From NCBI GenBank assembly GCA_016208685.1, contig JACQXM010000036.1:1-64000 (forward strand): a DNA stretch of 64,000 bases, in the 5' to 3' direction. The notes below the pieces were generated by a model, which worked only from the letters and a program-made list of their open reading frames with translations, did no database searches and was not told where the DNA came from. The stretch is from Planctomycetota bacterium. Lineage in GTDB: Bacteria; Planctomycetota; Phycisphaerae; UBA1845. Every line of letters begins with the position of its first letter. Position 1 is the first letter of the stretch. A program made the translations under genes and the position numbers. Of this stretch, positions 44,832-52,894 are shown in pieces.

Positions 44832-47285
44832 TTAGGGACAACTAATCGGACCCATGACGCTTCCAGGATGCACGTACAACGTTCCATCCGGGAGCGGGAG
44901 TATCCAATGCTGCGACGCAGCCTCTCCATTCACAATCTCCAAGTACAGCCTACAGGTGGAATTGGCATCATAGCTGTTCCAAACAGCATAGTACTTCCCT
45001 GCCACATAGATGCTTCCCTCGAAATTGTTCCAATTGCGCTCCGCTGCCGGCGGCGGATCGAAGTCCCAGATCAGCTTGAAGGCCTCATTGCCGACGATAC
45101 CATCGCCATTCAGGTCCTGAGTATAGCCAAGCGCGCCTGCCGAGGTGACTTCAACGGAGTCGACGACGGCGTCAGTGGATGCGAAGGTTTTGTACTCAGC
45201 AGCGTCTGGGATTCCGACGAGCTGGAGGGCGAGGTTCATTAGGTGTACCTGGTCATGGCATTCACCGAAGTACCAGATGTTATCCGGAGTGTGTCCGGCC
45301 AGCAACTTCCAGTCGTCGGCCTGCCGCTCTTCGCGAGTCGGTTCGTTGGGATCCGCCAGACCGTCAAGCGGCGGATCGTTGTCTAACCGGAAGTGAATCC
45401 CATCCGCCGCAGCAAGTGCGTCCCCTGCCTGCGCCGCGGCGTAGCAGACGAAGTTCAACCGCCGTTCCGTGGCGCGGTGCGTTTCGTCGAGAGCGTGGTC
45501 CGCCGGCGGGTCGCCGAAGGTGACGTAGATCGGGTGCTGGGTGTTGCGGATGAACGTCCAGTTGGACTCCCCCGGCGCCTGCACCGACCAGGCCAGGCCG
45601 GCGGGCGTGTACGCCTTCACGACGGAAGGCAGCGGCGTGGTCACCACGGTAACCCAACGTTCTTCCGTTCCGCACGGCACGTTGAACGTCCCGTCGCCGC
45701 CAATCCCGCCCGGCCCGGCGACGCGCAGCGTCGCCAGCCCGCCTCCGGTGCTGCCGGTCACTTCCAGCCGCACCGTGATCCGCGTCGGCGTCCCGCGGGT
45801 GTAGGCGACGGGGTGATCGGGGTTTCCGCTGCTTTTCCAGTCAGGTCCCGCCAGTATGGTTGCGGTCCCCCAACAGGAGCCGGGATCGGCCGCCTCGCAC
45901 GGTGGCCCCTCGGCGTACACGGTATGGTCGTCGTAAAACGTGATCTCCTTCAGGGTAACACGCACCTCGCACGCCTGCGAACGAACCGGGGCATCGCAGC
46001 AGGCGTCGCCGCAGCACGAATCCGGCTCGCAGCAGGTATCCCCGCCGCAGCAGACTTCCCCGGCACCGCAGCAGGTCCCGTTGCAACACACGCGCCCTGA
46101 AGGACAGCATCCGCTTCCACAGCACGAGCTCCCGGCCACGCAGCACCTGTCGCTGCAGCAGACTCCGCTACAGCCGCAGCACGGGTCCGGATTGTTGCAG
46201 CACGGATCCGGCGCCCCGCAGCAGGGCGTCCCCTGCCCGCAACACGGATTGTCGGGGTTGCAACAAGGGTCCGGGTTGCCGCAACAGGGATCGCTGGGGT
46301 TGCAGCACGGATCGGGGCTCTCGCAACAGGGATTGTCCGTCTGACAGCAACGATTCGAGTCGCCGCAGCACGGATCGCTGGAGTTGCAGCACGGGTCCGG
46401 GCTCTCGCAGCAGCCGGGGTCGTAACAGCAGCGGTTGCCGCAACAGGGATCGGGATTCCCGCAGCAGGGGAAGATGCTCCCGCAGCACGGGTCGGGGTCG
46501 CCGCAGCACGGATCCGGGTCGCCGCAGCAAGCGGGGTTGTTGTCGCAGCACCGCGGCACCCGGCCGGTCAGCGGGTGCGGGCGGCAGGGGGGAATATCGT
46601 CACATGGAGGTGACTGACATCCGTCATCGTTCTCGCAGAGGATCAGCGTCAGCACGGCGTCGAACACGTCCTCGGGCGTGGCGCGCGGCGGCGGCGGGTA
46701 AACCGGCGGGAGCTCCGCCTCCGGCCGCGCGTAAACCACCAAGCGGCAGCGGATGTTGTCCTGAAGCACCTCCGGCCCCGTCGCGCCGGCATCCTCCGGC
46801 GCGGCGTCGGCCGCCACCCCCATAAGCTCCCGCACCAGCGCCCACGTCGCCGGCCGCCAGTGGATTATATCCGCCACAGGCGACTCGAAGCCGATGCCGT
46901 CGCTGACGGGTGGACGGGGCGGCACGGCGGTTGCTTCCGCAAACGGCCCCACAGCCCGGTCGGTCCCCAAGGCGGCCTCCGCCGCGGCCACATCGGTAGA
47001 CGTCGTCAGGCGCACGTCGTAAACGTACAAACTCCCGCCCGCGAAGTCGTGCCACCAGGCAAGGTATCCCGACTCAAGCTGCCACGCCTCACCCGGCGGT
47101 GCGGCGTCGTAGACGAGGAGAATGCCCTCCGGGACGATGACTCGTTTTCGCAGGCCGGCGTTGTCGCCGGCCGAACGGGGCTGTGCCGCCGGTGCCGGCG
47201 TTACGGCGAGGCAGCCGACCACCGCCGCGACCGTCCCGCGCCGGGCGATGCAGAGGGCTCGTTGGGTCTTCAAGTCCGGCCGCAT
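44832..47285 (-). CDS. Secreted protein with extended CC-pair repeats and transglutaminase-like C-terminus
   Basis: An 817-residue protein. Residues 1-35 are a signal peptide; 36-240 a novel domain (IGFESPVADIIHWRPATWA). Residues ~245-430 are almost entirely repeats of about seven residues, xPDPCCG, giving adjacent Cys pairs roughly every seven residues, then denser CC units. Residues ~430-560 look like a beta-sandwich; ~660-790 resemble a transglutaminase-type fold: ECHDQVHLMNLALQLVGIP matches the Cys helix, but the His position reads NWNNFEGS, so activity is doubtful. DLNGDGIVGNEAF is a Ca-binding-like loop. GGAG lies 8 bases before the ATG. The CC region could bind metal or form a disulfide rod. 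Confidence 0.75.
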   Translation of the reverse strand: MRPDLKTQRALCIARRGTVAAVVGCLAVTPAPAAQPRSAGDNAGLRKRVIVPEGILLVYDAAPPGEAWQLESGYLAWWHDFAGGSLYVYDVRLTTSTDVAAAEAALGTDRAVGPFAEATAVPPRPPVSDGIGFESPVADIIHWRPATWALVRELMGVAADAAPEDAGATGPEVLQDNIRCRLVVYARPEAELPPVYPPPPRATPEDVFDAVLTLILCENDDGCQSPPCDDIPPCRPHPLTGRVPRCCDNNPACCGDPDPCCGDPDPCCGSIFPCCGNPDPCCGNRCCYDPGCCESPDPCCNSSDPCCGDSNRCCQTDNPCCESPDPCCNPSDPCCGNPDPCCNPDNPCCGQGTPCCGAPDPCCNNPDPCCGCSGVCCSDRCCVAGSSCCGSGCCPSGRVCCNGTCCGAGEVCCGGDTCCEPDSCCGDACCDAPVRSQACEVRVTLKEITFYDDHTVYAEGPPCEAADPGSCWGTATILAGPDWKSSGNPDHPVAYTRGTPTRITVRLEVTGSTGGGLATLRVAGPGGIGGDGTFNVPCGTEERWVTVVTTPLPSVVKAYTPAGLAWSVQAPGESNWTFIRNTQHPIYVTFGDPPADHALDETHRATERRLNFVCYAAAQAGDALAAADGIHFRLDNDPPLDGLADPNEPTREERQADDWKLLAGHTPDNIWYFGECHDQVHLMNLALQLVGIPDAAEYKTFASTDAVVDSVEVTSAGALGYTQDLNGDGIVGNEAFKLIWDFDPPPAAERNWNNFEGSIYVAGKYYAVWNSYDANSTCRLYLEIVNGEAASQHWILPLPDGTLYVHPGSVMGPISCP

Positions 47286-47352
47286 GCCGCGAGCTCCAAA
47301 GCCGGCAGGCGCCGGCTAGTAACCCTGGAGCGTGACATCTCAATGGAACAGT

Positions 47353-47381
47353 GCATTAGCATAACAGAATCCAAATGTCAA
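47353..47381 (-). promoter_or_regulatory. Candidate promoter of the CC-repeat protein gene
   Basis: Minus-strand TTGACA (47381-47376) is separated by 17 bases from TAATGC (47358-47353), which is preceded by TGC as an extended -10. The region is AT-rich compared with its surroundings. The start codon is about 65 bases downstream. Confidence 0.5.
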
Positions 47382-47506
47382 TAGTAACATTGCAAAAACT
47401 TGCGGAGTACTGTTGTGCAAGTGCAAAACAACGGCGCGCCGTTGGCATCGTTGCATCGCGAACGGCCATGCTCCGCGGCGGGGGCTGCGGGTAGAATGAC
47501 TACGTC

Positions 47507-48817
47507 ATGAGAGCAAACTCAATTATCTTCGTGTTGCTCCCGGCGGCATTGGTCAACGCGGCGGAACCCGGTGACCGGCCCGGGCGCGCCCTCCGGCGAA
47601 CGCCGGTCGTCGAGGCCTACGAGCGGGCCCGCACAGCCGTGGTGAACATCTCCGCGACGGACAAAGTCCGTCGCCTGGGCGTGGACCTGTGGGGCGAAGT
47701 CTTCATGATGCCCCAGGAAAACAGCGTGGGGAGCGGGTTCGTGATCCATCCCGACGGCTACATCGCTACCAACGCCCACGTGGTGTCCGCTGGTTCGCAG
47801 CTCAAGGTGACCTTCGCCGACGGGAACGAGTACGAAGCGCAGATCATCGGCCGTGACACCACCCGCGACCTGGCGGTGATCAAGATCGAGCCGCGGCAGC
47901 CGCTTGCGCCCATCGTCCTGGGCCGCAGCGACGACCTGATGATCGGGGAGCAGACTATCGCCGTGGGCAACCCCGTAGGGCTGCAGAACACGGTGACCGC
48001 GGGGATCATCAGTGCCCTGCACCGCGAATTGCAGGTGGGCAATCGCGTCGTCTACCGCGACGTGATCCAGACCGACGCCAGCATCAACCCGGGGAACTCG
48101 GGCGGGCCGTTGCTCAACGCCCTCGGGGAGCTCATCGGCGTCAACACCGCCATTCGCAGCGACGCGCAGAACATCGGCTTCGCGATTCCCGTGGACCAGC
48201 TCCGCGAGATGCTCCCCGAGATTCTGGACGGCGAGAAGCTCAATAAGGTGCAGATCGGCCTACGCGTGGACGGCATGGACCCGCCAAGGGTGGTGCACGT
48301 TCGGGAGGGCAGCCCGGCGGCGAAGGCGGGGGTTATCTCCGGCGACGTCATCACCGAAATCGACGGCCGTCCTGTGCCCCGAAGCGTGGACCTGCAAATC
48401 GCTCTGCTGGAGCGCAAGGCGGGCGAGGAGCTGAACCTCAAGCTCCTGCGCGACGGCCACGCGACCGACGCTCGGCTGCCACTCGTCCCGTTGCCCAAAC
48501 CGGACGGCAAGAAACTGGCGGTCGAGCGGCTTGGAGTGACGGTAGCGGACGTAAAGGAGAACGCCGCCAAGCGCTTCCAATGGGGCCGGCAGGGCGGGGT
48601 GATCGTGATGGCGGTCGAACCGCGCAGCCCCGCCGCCGAGGCGGGCCTGGCCCCGGGCGACCTGCTGGTGTCGTTCGGGCGCTACTGGCTGACCGACATC
48701 AGTCAGATGAGTGCGTTGCTGGCCGAGGTCGAGCAGGGAACCGCGGTGGACGTGGGGTTCCGCCGCGCGGTGCAGGGCCGCTTGCTGGAAGGGGAGACTC
48801 GCCTGTACATTCGCTAG
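47507..48817 (+). CDS. HtrA/DegP-type serine protease with two PDZ domains
   Basis: A 436-residue periplasmic protease. A signal peptide (NSIIFVLLPAALVNA) is followed by the trypsin-like domain with catalytic His (ATNAHVVSAG), Asp (TTRDLAVIKI) and Ser (NPGNSGGPLLNALGELIG). Residues ~235-320 and ~330-435 are two PDZ domains (SPAAKAGVISGDVITEIDG and SPAAEAGLAPGDLLVSFG). It probably degrades or refolds misfolded exported proteins, which is relevant next to the Cys-rich secreted proteins encoded divergently. The ribosome site before ATG 47507 is weak. Confidence 0.92.
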   Translation: MRANSIIFVLLPAALVNAAEPGDRPGRALRRTPVVEAYERARTAVVNISATDKVRRLGVDLWGEVFMMPQENSVGSGFVIHPDGYIATNAHVVSAGSQLKVTFADGNEYEAQIIGRDTTRDLAVIKIEPRQPLAPIVLGRSDDLMIGEQTIAVGNPVGLQNTVTAGIISALHRELQVGNRVVYRDVIQTDASINPGNSGGPLLNALGELIGVNTAIRSDAQNIGFAIPVDQLREMLPEILDGEKLNKVQIGLRVDGMDPPRVVHVREGSPAAKAGVISGDVITEIDGRPVPRSVDLQIALLERKAGEELNLKLLRDGHATDARLPLVPLPKPDGKKLAVERLGVTVADVKENAAKRFQWGRQGGVIVMAVEPRSPAAEAGLAPGDLLVSFGRYWLTDISQMSALLAEVEQGTAVDVGFRRAVQGRLLEGETRLYIR

Positions 48818-48821
48818 TCGA

Positions 48822-49259
48822 ATGGCCATGGGCGAACGAGACGACCGATCCTACTTCGACAAGCCGCACGACGATTCGGTCACGCCGGCGGACCTGAAGG
48901 TCAAACTCTCAGAGCAGCGGCTGTACATCGACTGGAAAGATGGCGCCCGCAGCGAGTTCGCCTTGGCGGAGCTTCGCCGTGTCTGCCCCTGCGCCACCTG
49001 TCGCACGGAGCGCGAATCGCAGGGAGCCAACCCCCTTCGCATCCTGCGCGCCGATCCCACCGGCGTACGCGTTGTGAGCGCTCAGCTTGTAGGGACCTAC
49101 GCCATTCAGTTCCAGTGGTCCGACGGGCATAATACGGGTATCTTCGACTTTCGCTTCCTGCGGCACCTGCACCAGGCGGCGGAGCCGAAGGGTGTGGAAT
49201 CGAGGGGGCAGGGAGCTCCCGGCGCCGGCGGCGCCGGCGGGCACCCCCCTACGCCGTAG
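48822..49259 (+). CDS. DUF971 (GBBH-like) protein
   Basis: A 145-residue protein containing the DUF971 core: LYIDWKDGARSEFALAELRR, then VCPCATCRTERESQG and FQWSDGHNTGIFDFRFLRHL. This fold occurs at the N-terminus of gamma-butyrobetaine hydroxylases and stand-alone in Fe-S carrier-linked proteins; the C-x-C-x-x-C group may bind a metal. It begins 5 bases after the htrA stop and ends 15 bases before accD, so the three are likely an operon. The Gly/Pro tail after residue ~125 is probably disordered. Start at 48822 or 48828. Confidence 0.8.
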   Translation: MAMGERDDRSYFDKPHDDSVTPADLKVKLSEQRLYIDWKDGARSEFALAELRRVCPCATCRTERESQGANPLRILRADPTGVRVVSAQLVGTYAIQFQWSDGHNTGIFDFRFLRHLHQAAEPKGVESRGQGAPGAGGAGGHPPTP

Positions 49260-49274
49260 TCCAGGGCCTGCGCT

Positions 49275-50078
49275 ATGCCGGAACGAGTGGACATACCGGC
49301 CGGACTGTGGAGTCGCTGCGAAAGCTGCGAGCACATGGTCTACGAGAAGGAAGTGGCCGAGGCCCTGTACGTCTGCCCCGAATGCGGCTTCCACCGCCGG
49401 GTGGACGCGCGGACACGCATCGAGCAACTGGTTGATCCCGGCTCGTTCGAAGAGTTCGCGCAGGACCTGCGCTCGACCGACCCGCTATCCTTCAAGGATC
49501 GCATCACCTATCAGGAGCGGCTGCGCCGGGAGCAGGAGAAGACGGGCGAGCCGGATGCGATGGTTGTCGGTCGCGCGTTCATCCGTGGCCGGGGCGTGAT
49601 CCTCGGCGTGATGAATCCCTCGTTCATCATGGCCTCGATGGGGGCCGTCGTCGGCGAGAAGGTGACGCGCGCCATCGAGCGGGCGCTGGAGGACAACCTG
49701 CCCCTGGTGCTGGTGACCGCGTCGGGCGGTGCCCGGATGCAAGAGGGCATGGTCTCGCTGGTTCAGATGGCCAAGACGTCCGCGGCGCTGGCGCGGCTGG
49801 ACGAAGCCGGCGGTCTGTACATCGTGGTGGCCACGGACCCCACAACCGCCGGGGTGGCCGCCAGCTTCGCCGCACTGGGGGACGTGATTCTTGCCGAACC
49901 CAAGGCTATGATCGGTTTCGCCGGACCGCGGGTCATCGCCAACACCATTAACGCCGAACTGCCGGACGGCTTTCAGACGGCGGAGTTCATGCTGGAGCAC
50001 GGCTTCGTCGACCGCATCGTTCACCGCGCCGAGCTGCGGCGCGAGATCGCTCGCATCATCGACTACTGCGGAAAGTAA
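49275..50078 (+). CDS. accD: Acetyl-CoA carboxylase carboxyltransferase subunit beta
   Basis: A 267-residue subunit of the enzyme that makes malonyl-CoA for fatty acid synthesis. The N-terminal zinc ribbon is C-x2-C-x15-C-x2-C (RCESCEHMVYEKEV to VCPECGFHRR). The crotonase-like carboxyltransferase core shows SGGARMQEGMVSLVQMAKTS and the Gly-rich loops TDPTTAGVAASFAALGD and IGFAGPRVI. Length is slightly short but complete. It is separated from DUF971 by 15 bases. accA is not in this window. Confidence 0.93.
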   Translation: MPERVDIPAGLWSRCESCEHMVYEKEVAEALYVCPECGFHRRVDARTRIEQLVDPGSFEEFAQDLRSTDPLSFKDRITYQERLRREQEKTGEPDAMVVGRAFIRGRGVILGVMNPSFIMASMGAVVGEKVTRAIERALEDNLPLVLVTASGGARMQEGMVSLVQMAKTSAALARLDEAGGLYIVVATDPTTAGVAASFAALGDVILAEPKAMIGFAGPRVIANTINAELPDGFQTAEFMLEHGFVDRIVHRAELRREIARIIDYCGK

Positions 50079-50186
50079 GGGCGCACGGAATTCTCAAAGA
50101 AATTCGCGCCGTTGCGCCGATGAAACGATCGCCGGAGACAACGGGTACACCGGCGATCGGTCGGCGGCATTCCGCTTGCGGCTCCC

Positions 50187-50762
50187 ATGACGCAACGCAT
50201 TCGTATGCTTCGCACGCTTACGTGTCTCATCGTGGCGATGAGCGGGACTGCCGCGCTCCTTGGCTGGATCGACCCTTCCGACCCTGCGTCCCTGGACGCC
50301 GCCACCGCTGACGAAATCGTCCGGCTCACTCGCGCCGTCGTCGAGGAAGACGTCGCCGTGGTGCAGGGTCGGTGGCGGAGCGTCGAGGTACGGTGGGACT
50401 CCGGTCCGGCACCATCGGGGGCGATGCTTGCGGCCACCGACTATGCTGAACCGTGCCACTTCTTCCTGGCGCCGGACGGCCGCCCCACGCGCGGCGCCTT
50501 CTGGCAACACCAGGCCGCGGCGCCGGGGCGCACCGGCGTGATCACCATCCACTTGGCGAGTCACGGGCGAGGAAACGCCCTTACTTCCGGCCAGCACTTC
50601 GGCTTGCGCGCCCTTTTGTTGGCGTTGCACTCCGCCGCAGGCCGGGGCGAACACCCGCTTGCCGTGTACCTTCAGGACCCTCCCGACGACAACCTGACCG
50701 CTGCCTCCGCAACGGGCCGCGGCCGCACCGGCCGACAGCTCGCCGCGCCGTCGCCCGGTTGA
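50187..50762 (+). CDS. Hypothetical exported protein
   Basis: A 191-residue protein beginning with a possible signal peptide (TLTCLIVAMSGTAALLGW). Its core holds CHFFLAPDGRPTRGAFWQHQ and TIHLASHGRGNALTSGQHFG, with LRALLLALHSAAGRGEHPLA near the end. The pattern of a hydrophobic strand, His-containing loops and a long Ala/Leu helix could be a small hydrolase-like or peptidoglycan-related fold, but I do not recognise it. It follows accD by 109 bases on the same strand and precedes a tRNA gene on the opposite strand. Function is unknown. Confidence 0.5.
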   Translation: MTQRIRMLRTLTCLIVAMSGTAALLGWIDPSDPASLDAATADEIVRLTRAVVEEDVAVVQGRWRSVEVRWDSGPAPSGAMLAATDYAEPCHFFLAPDGRPTRGAFWQHQAAAPGRTGVITIHLASHGRGNALTSGQHFGLRALLLALHSAAGRGEHPLAVYLQDPPDDNLTAASATGRGRTGRQLAAPSPG

Positions 50763-50910
50763 CCGACCCGGCGCTCCCGCGCGAACATCTCCACACAGGC
50801 CGCCCGCCCCGCGCACGATGCCCCCATCACCTGCCCGAACCGTGCCCGGCGTCGCGCCCGCGTTCCGTTGCCGTGCCGTTAGTCGGTGTTCAGAGAAGAT
50901 TCTGGTGTGA

Positions 50911-50994
50911 TGCCGGAGGAGGGAGTCGAACCCTCACACCCTTGCGGGCACGGGATTTTGAATCCCGCGCGTCTGCCAATTCCGCCACTCCGGC
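50911..50994 (-). tRNA. tRNA-Leu (anticodon CAA)
   Basis: The minus strand gives an 84-base class II tRNA: acceptor GCCGGAG paired with CTCCGGC, D-arm with GGCAGACG, anticodon arm GGGATTCAAAATCCC with anticodon CAA, a long variable arm (TGCCCGCAAGGGT) and a T-arm GAGGGTTCGACTCCCTC, ending in discriminator A. The 3' CCA is not encoded. Class II form, A discriminator and CAA anticodon identify leucine. It lies 8 bases upstream of the STAS protein gene on the same strand. Confidence 0.95.
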
Positions 50995-51001
50995 CGCAGG
51001 C

Positions 51002-51343
51002 TCATTTGCCCGAGACCCGCAGACAGGCCTCCGCCTGACTGTCGCAAATGTCGAACCACGTATCCAGCCGCGTGATGTTCAGCACCTCGCGCACGAAGGG
51101 CGACGGAGCGAACAGCACCACCTGCCCCCCGTTGAGCCGCGATCGCGTCACCAGGTGAATCAGCGCCGCCAGCCCGTCCGAGTTCACGAAGCGGAGGCCG
51201 GAAAGGTCCACCGCTAGCGCCGCCCCCTGGCCAACCACCAGTTCCTGCATCGCCTCGCTGAACGACTCCACGGTTTCCGTGGTCACCTCGCCGCTCACTC
51301 GGGCAACGCGAACCGTGCCCACGCTTTCCACGAGTACATCCAT
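51002..51343 (-). CDS. STAS-domain protein (anti-anti-sigma factor type)
   Basis: A 113-residue single STAS domain. VARVSGEVTTETVESFSEAM and ALAVDLSGLRFVNSDGLAAL carry the usual first strand and the phosphorylatable Ser in FVNSDG. SpoIIAA/RsbV-type proteins of this length bind anti-sigma kinases when dephosphorylated. A PP2C-type phosphatase of the matching class occurs at 62351-63964, but far away and without a visible anti-sigma kinase, so pairing is only possible. It starts 6 bases after the end of the internally duplicated secreted protein on the same strand, and is translated leftwards with it. Confidence 0.8.
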   Translation of the reverse strand: MDVLVESVGTVRVARVSGEVTTETVESFSEAMQELVVGQGAALAVDLSGLRFVNSDGLAALIHLVTRSRLNGGQVVLFAPSPFVREVLNITRLDTWFDICDSQAEACLRVSGK

Positions 51344-51349
51344 CGGCCG

Positions 51350-52366
51350 CTACTTCCTGAGATTGCCCAGATCTACGCGCCGCATCGCCGCGCGCGCCAG
51401 CAGGTAGTTCTGATCGTCGAACGAGGTCACCTCGCCGGAGACCACGAACACCACCCCCGCCGTGCCCCGTTGCGACGCCTGCACCATCAGCTCCACGCTT
51501 TTGTTCGGAAGCAGCTTCAGAGGCGGCTCCGGGTGCTCCGGCCGGTCCGATTCGAACACGAACGTCCACCACGCCCCCTCCCGAACCAGCCGGCCCGGAC
51601 GGTTCACCAGCGGCGTGCCGTCCGTCAGCAGCGCGCGGCCGGCCCTCTTCCGCGGCACAGGCGCCAGCCCCGTCGCCGCGGGGGAGACGACTTCCTGTGC
51701 CGGTTGCTGCTTCTGGAGCAGCGACAGCACATCCTCAGCCGCCGCGTCCGGAGCGACGGCAGGCGCCCCAGTGGCGCTCGCAGCGGGCGGCACGCTCTCC
51801 CCTGTCGCTGGTGGCGGCGCGGAGGGCTTTGCCGGCGGAGCGTTTCGTGCCGCCCAGCGCACCACCAGGTAGTTCTCGTTCTCGAAAACCGTGTACTCCC
51901 CCGAAACCGCGAACTCGATGGCGGAATCCGCCCCCAGGTTGGAGCGCATCATGGACTCCAGCGTGGCGTTCGGCAGCAGCCGAAGCGGCGCCTCCCCGTC
52001 CACCCCCGTCGCCAGGGTCCACCAGCCGTCGTGGAAGGCAATTCGCCCGGAGCGGTTGATCTGGTGCGACCCTTCGGGCATCAAGCGGCGCTCCGCGGGG
52101 CGATCGCGTCGCTCCAGAGCGCCGGCCGAGGGGATCACCTCGTTGAACGGCCGCTTCTGCTGCAAGGCCCTTACAATGTCCTCAGCCGTGGAGTGGACGG
52201 ACGCATCCGTGCCCTTGCCGGCGCCCTGCGAAACGGCGATGGTCGATGCGGCTGTATTCCGCGGCGCGGGCTGAGCCGCTCCCCCGGCAGGTTCGGCCGG
52301 ACCCTTGACCGGCTCGGCCAGAACCGCGCCGGCGGCAAGCGTTACGAAACATACGGCCAGCCACAT
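51350..52366 (-). CDS. Secreted protein with two tandem copies of an unknown domain
   Basis: A 338-residue exported protein, signal peptide MWLAVCFVTLAAGAVLA. Two homologous halves each have a helical box (AEDIVRALQQKRPFNEV and AEDVLSLLQKQQPAQEV), a Pro-rich linker and a beta-rich unit (LVNRPGRLVREGAWWTF matching INRSGRIAFHDGWWTL; LPNKSVELMVQASQ matching LPNATLESMMRS), ending VSGEYTVFENENYLVVRW and VSGEVTSFDDQNYLLARA. No known motif. A longer in-frame start upstream is rejected because the extra residues are Arg/Pro-rich and the hydrophobic segment would be internal. Function unknown; it is followed by the STAS gene. Confidence 0.65.
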   Translation of the reverse strand: MWLAVCFVTLAAGAVLAEPVKGPAEPAGGAAQPAPRNTAASTIAVSQGAGKGTDASVHSTAEDIVRALQQKRPFNEVIPSAGALERRDRPAERRLMPEGSHQINRSGRIAFHDGWWTLATGVDGEAPLRLLPNATLESMMRSNLGADSAIEFAVSGEYTVFENENYLVVRWAARNAPPAKPSAPPPATGESVPPAASATGAPAVAPDAAAEDVLSLLQKQQPAQEVVSPAATGLAPVPRKRAGRALLTDGTPLVNRPGRLVREGAWWTFVFESDRPEHPEPPLKLLPNKSVELMVQASQRGTAGVVFVVSGEVTSFDDQNYLLARAAMRRVDLGNLRK

Positions 52367-52894
52367 TCGGTTCTGAGCCCGGTTTCCAGTCGCCCAGCGA
52401 GCCTTCCCGGCGGATGCCGCCGGCGGCCACCTGCTCACCCACGCATGCTGCGCGGTACTAAAAGCCAGTATCGTCCGCAGGGCGGGAATGTCAAACGTAG
52501 ACCCAGGGCCGACGCCGAAGGGCCGTGTCGCCCCGTGACTGGTTGCGCGGCTCCGCGGGCGCGCGGGGCGGCCTGGGCCATCGCGCAACAGTCCTCGTTG
52601 GCAGGCACCTGCGGCTCTTGTCGTAGGGCAGTACAACGCCCACGCCTGACCCGCGGAAGCGGCATGACCTGCCCCCGATTCATGTACCGGCCGTTATGAC
52701 AGCCGACGGTGCGTCGGCGAGCCGGGCATTCGCCGGCTACGATGTCCGCTCAGCGGCTGGTGAGTTGTCCGGCGGCGGAGAATCATCGACGCTGCGCGTT
52801 GTCAGCGTCCTCCTTCACTACCTAGCGCCGGTGAGTTTGAAGTGGCTCATGGGGGTGTGATGAGTTTGTAGGGACGTTACAGCAGCGCCACCGT
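52367..52894. other. Intergenic region with attC-like half-repeat
   Basis: No gene is supported. From about 52808 the DNA resembles a dispersed repeat (GTGAGTTTGAAGTGGCTCAT, later GCGCGGCTGTAAGCCGTCGC and CAACGGCTTGTTGGGC) that continues into the 3' end of the gajB-like gene as far as 52937. Base composition shifts from GC-rich to more balanced within this stretch, marking the left edge of the defence island. Confidence 0.45.

Noticed and set aside
46168-46551. Leu/Arg-rich minus-strand frame inside the CC-repeat region
   Set aside because: A frame-shifted reading of the 21-base repeat unit; repeats naturally stay open in more than one frame.
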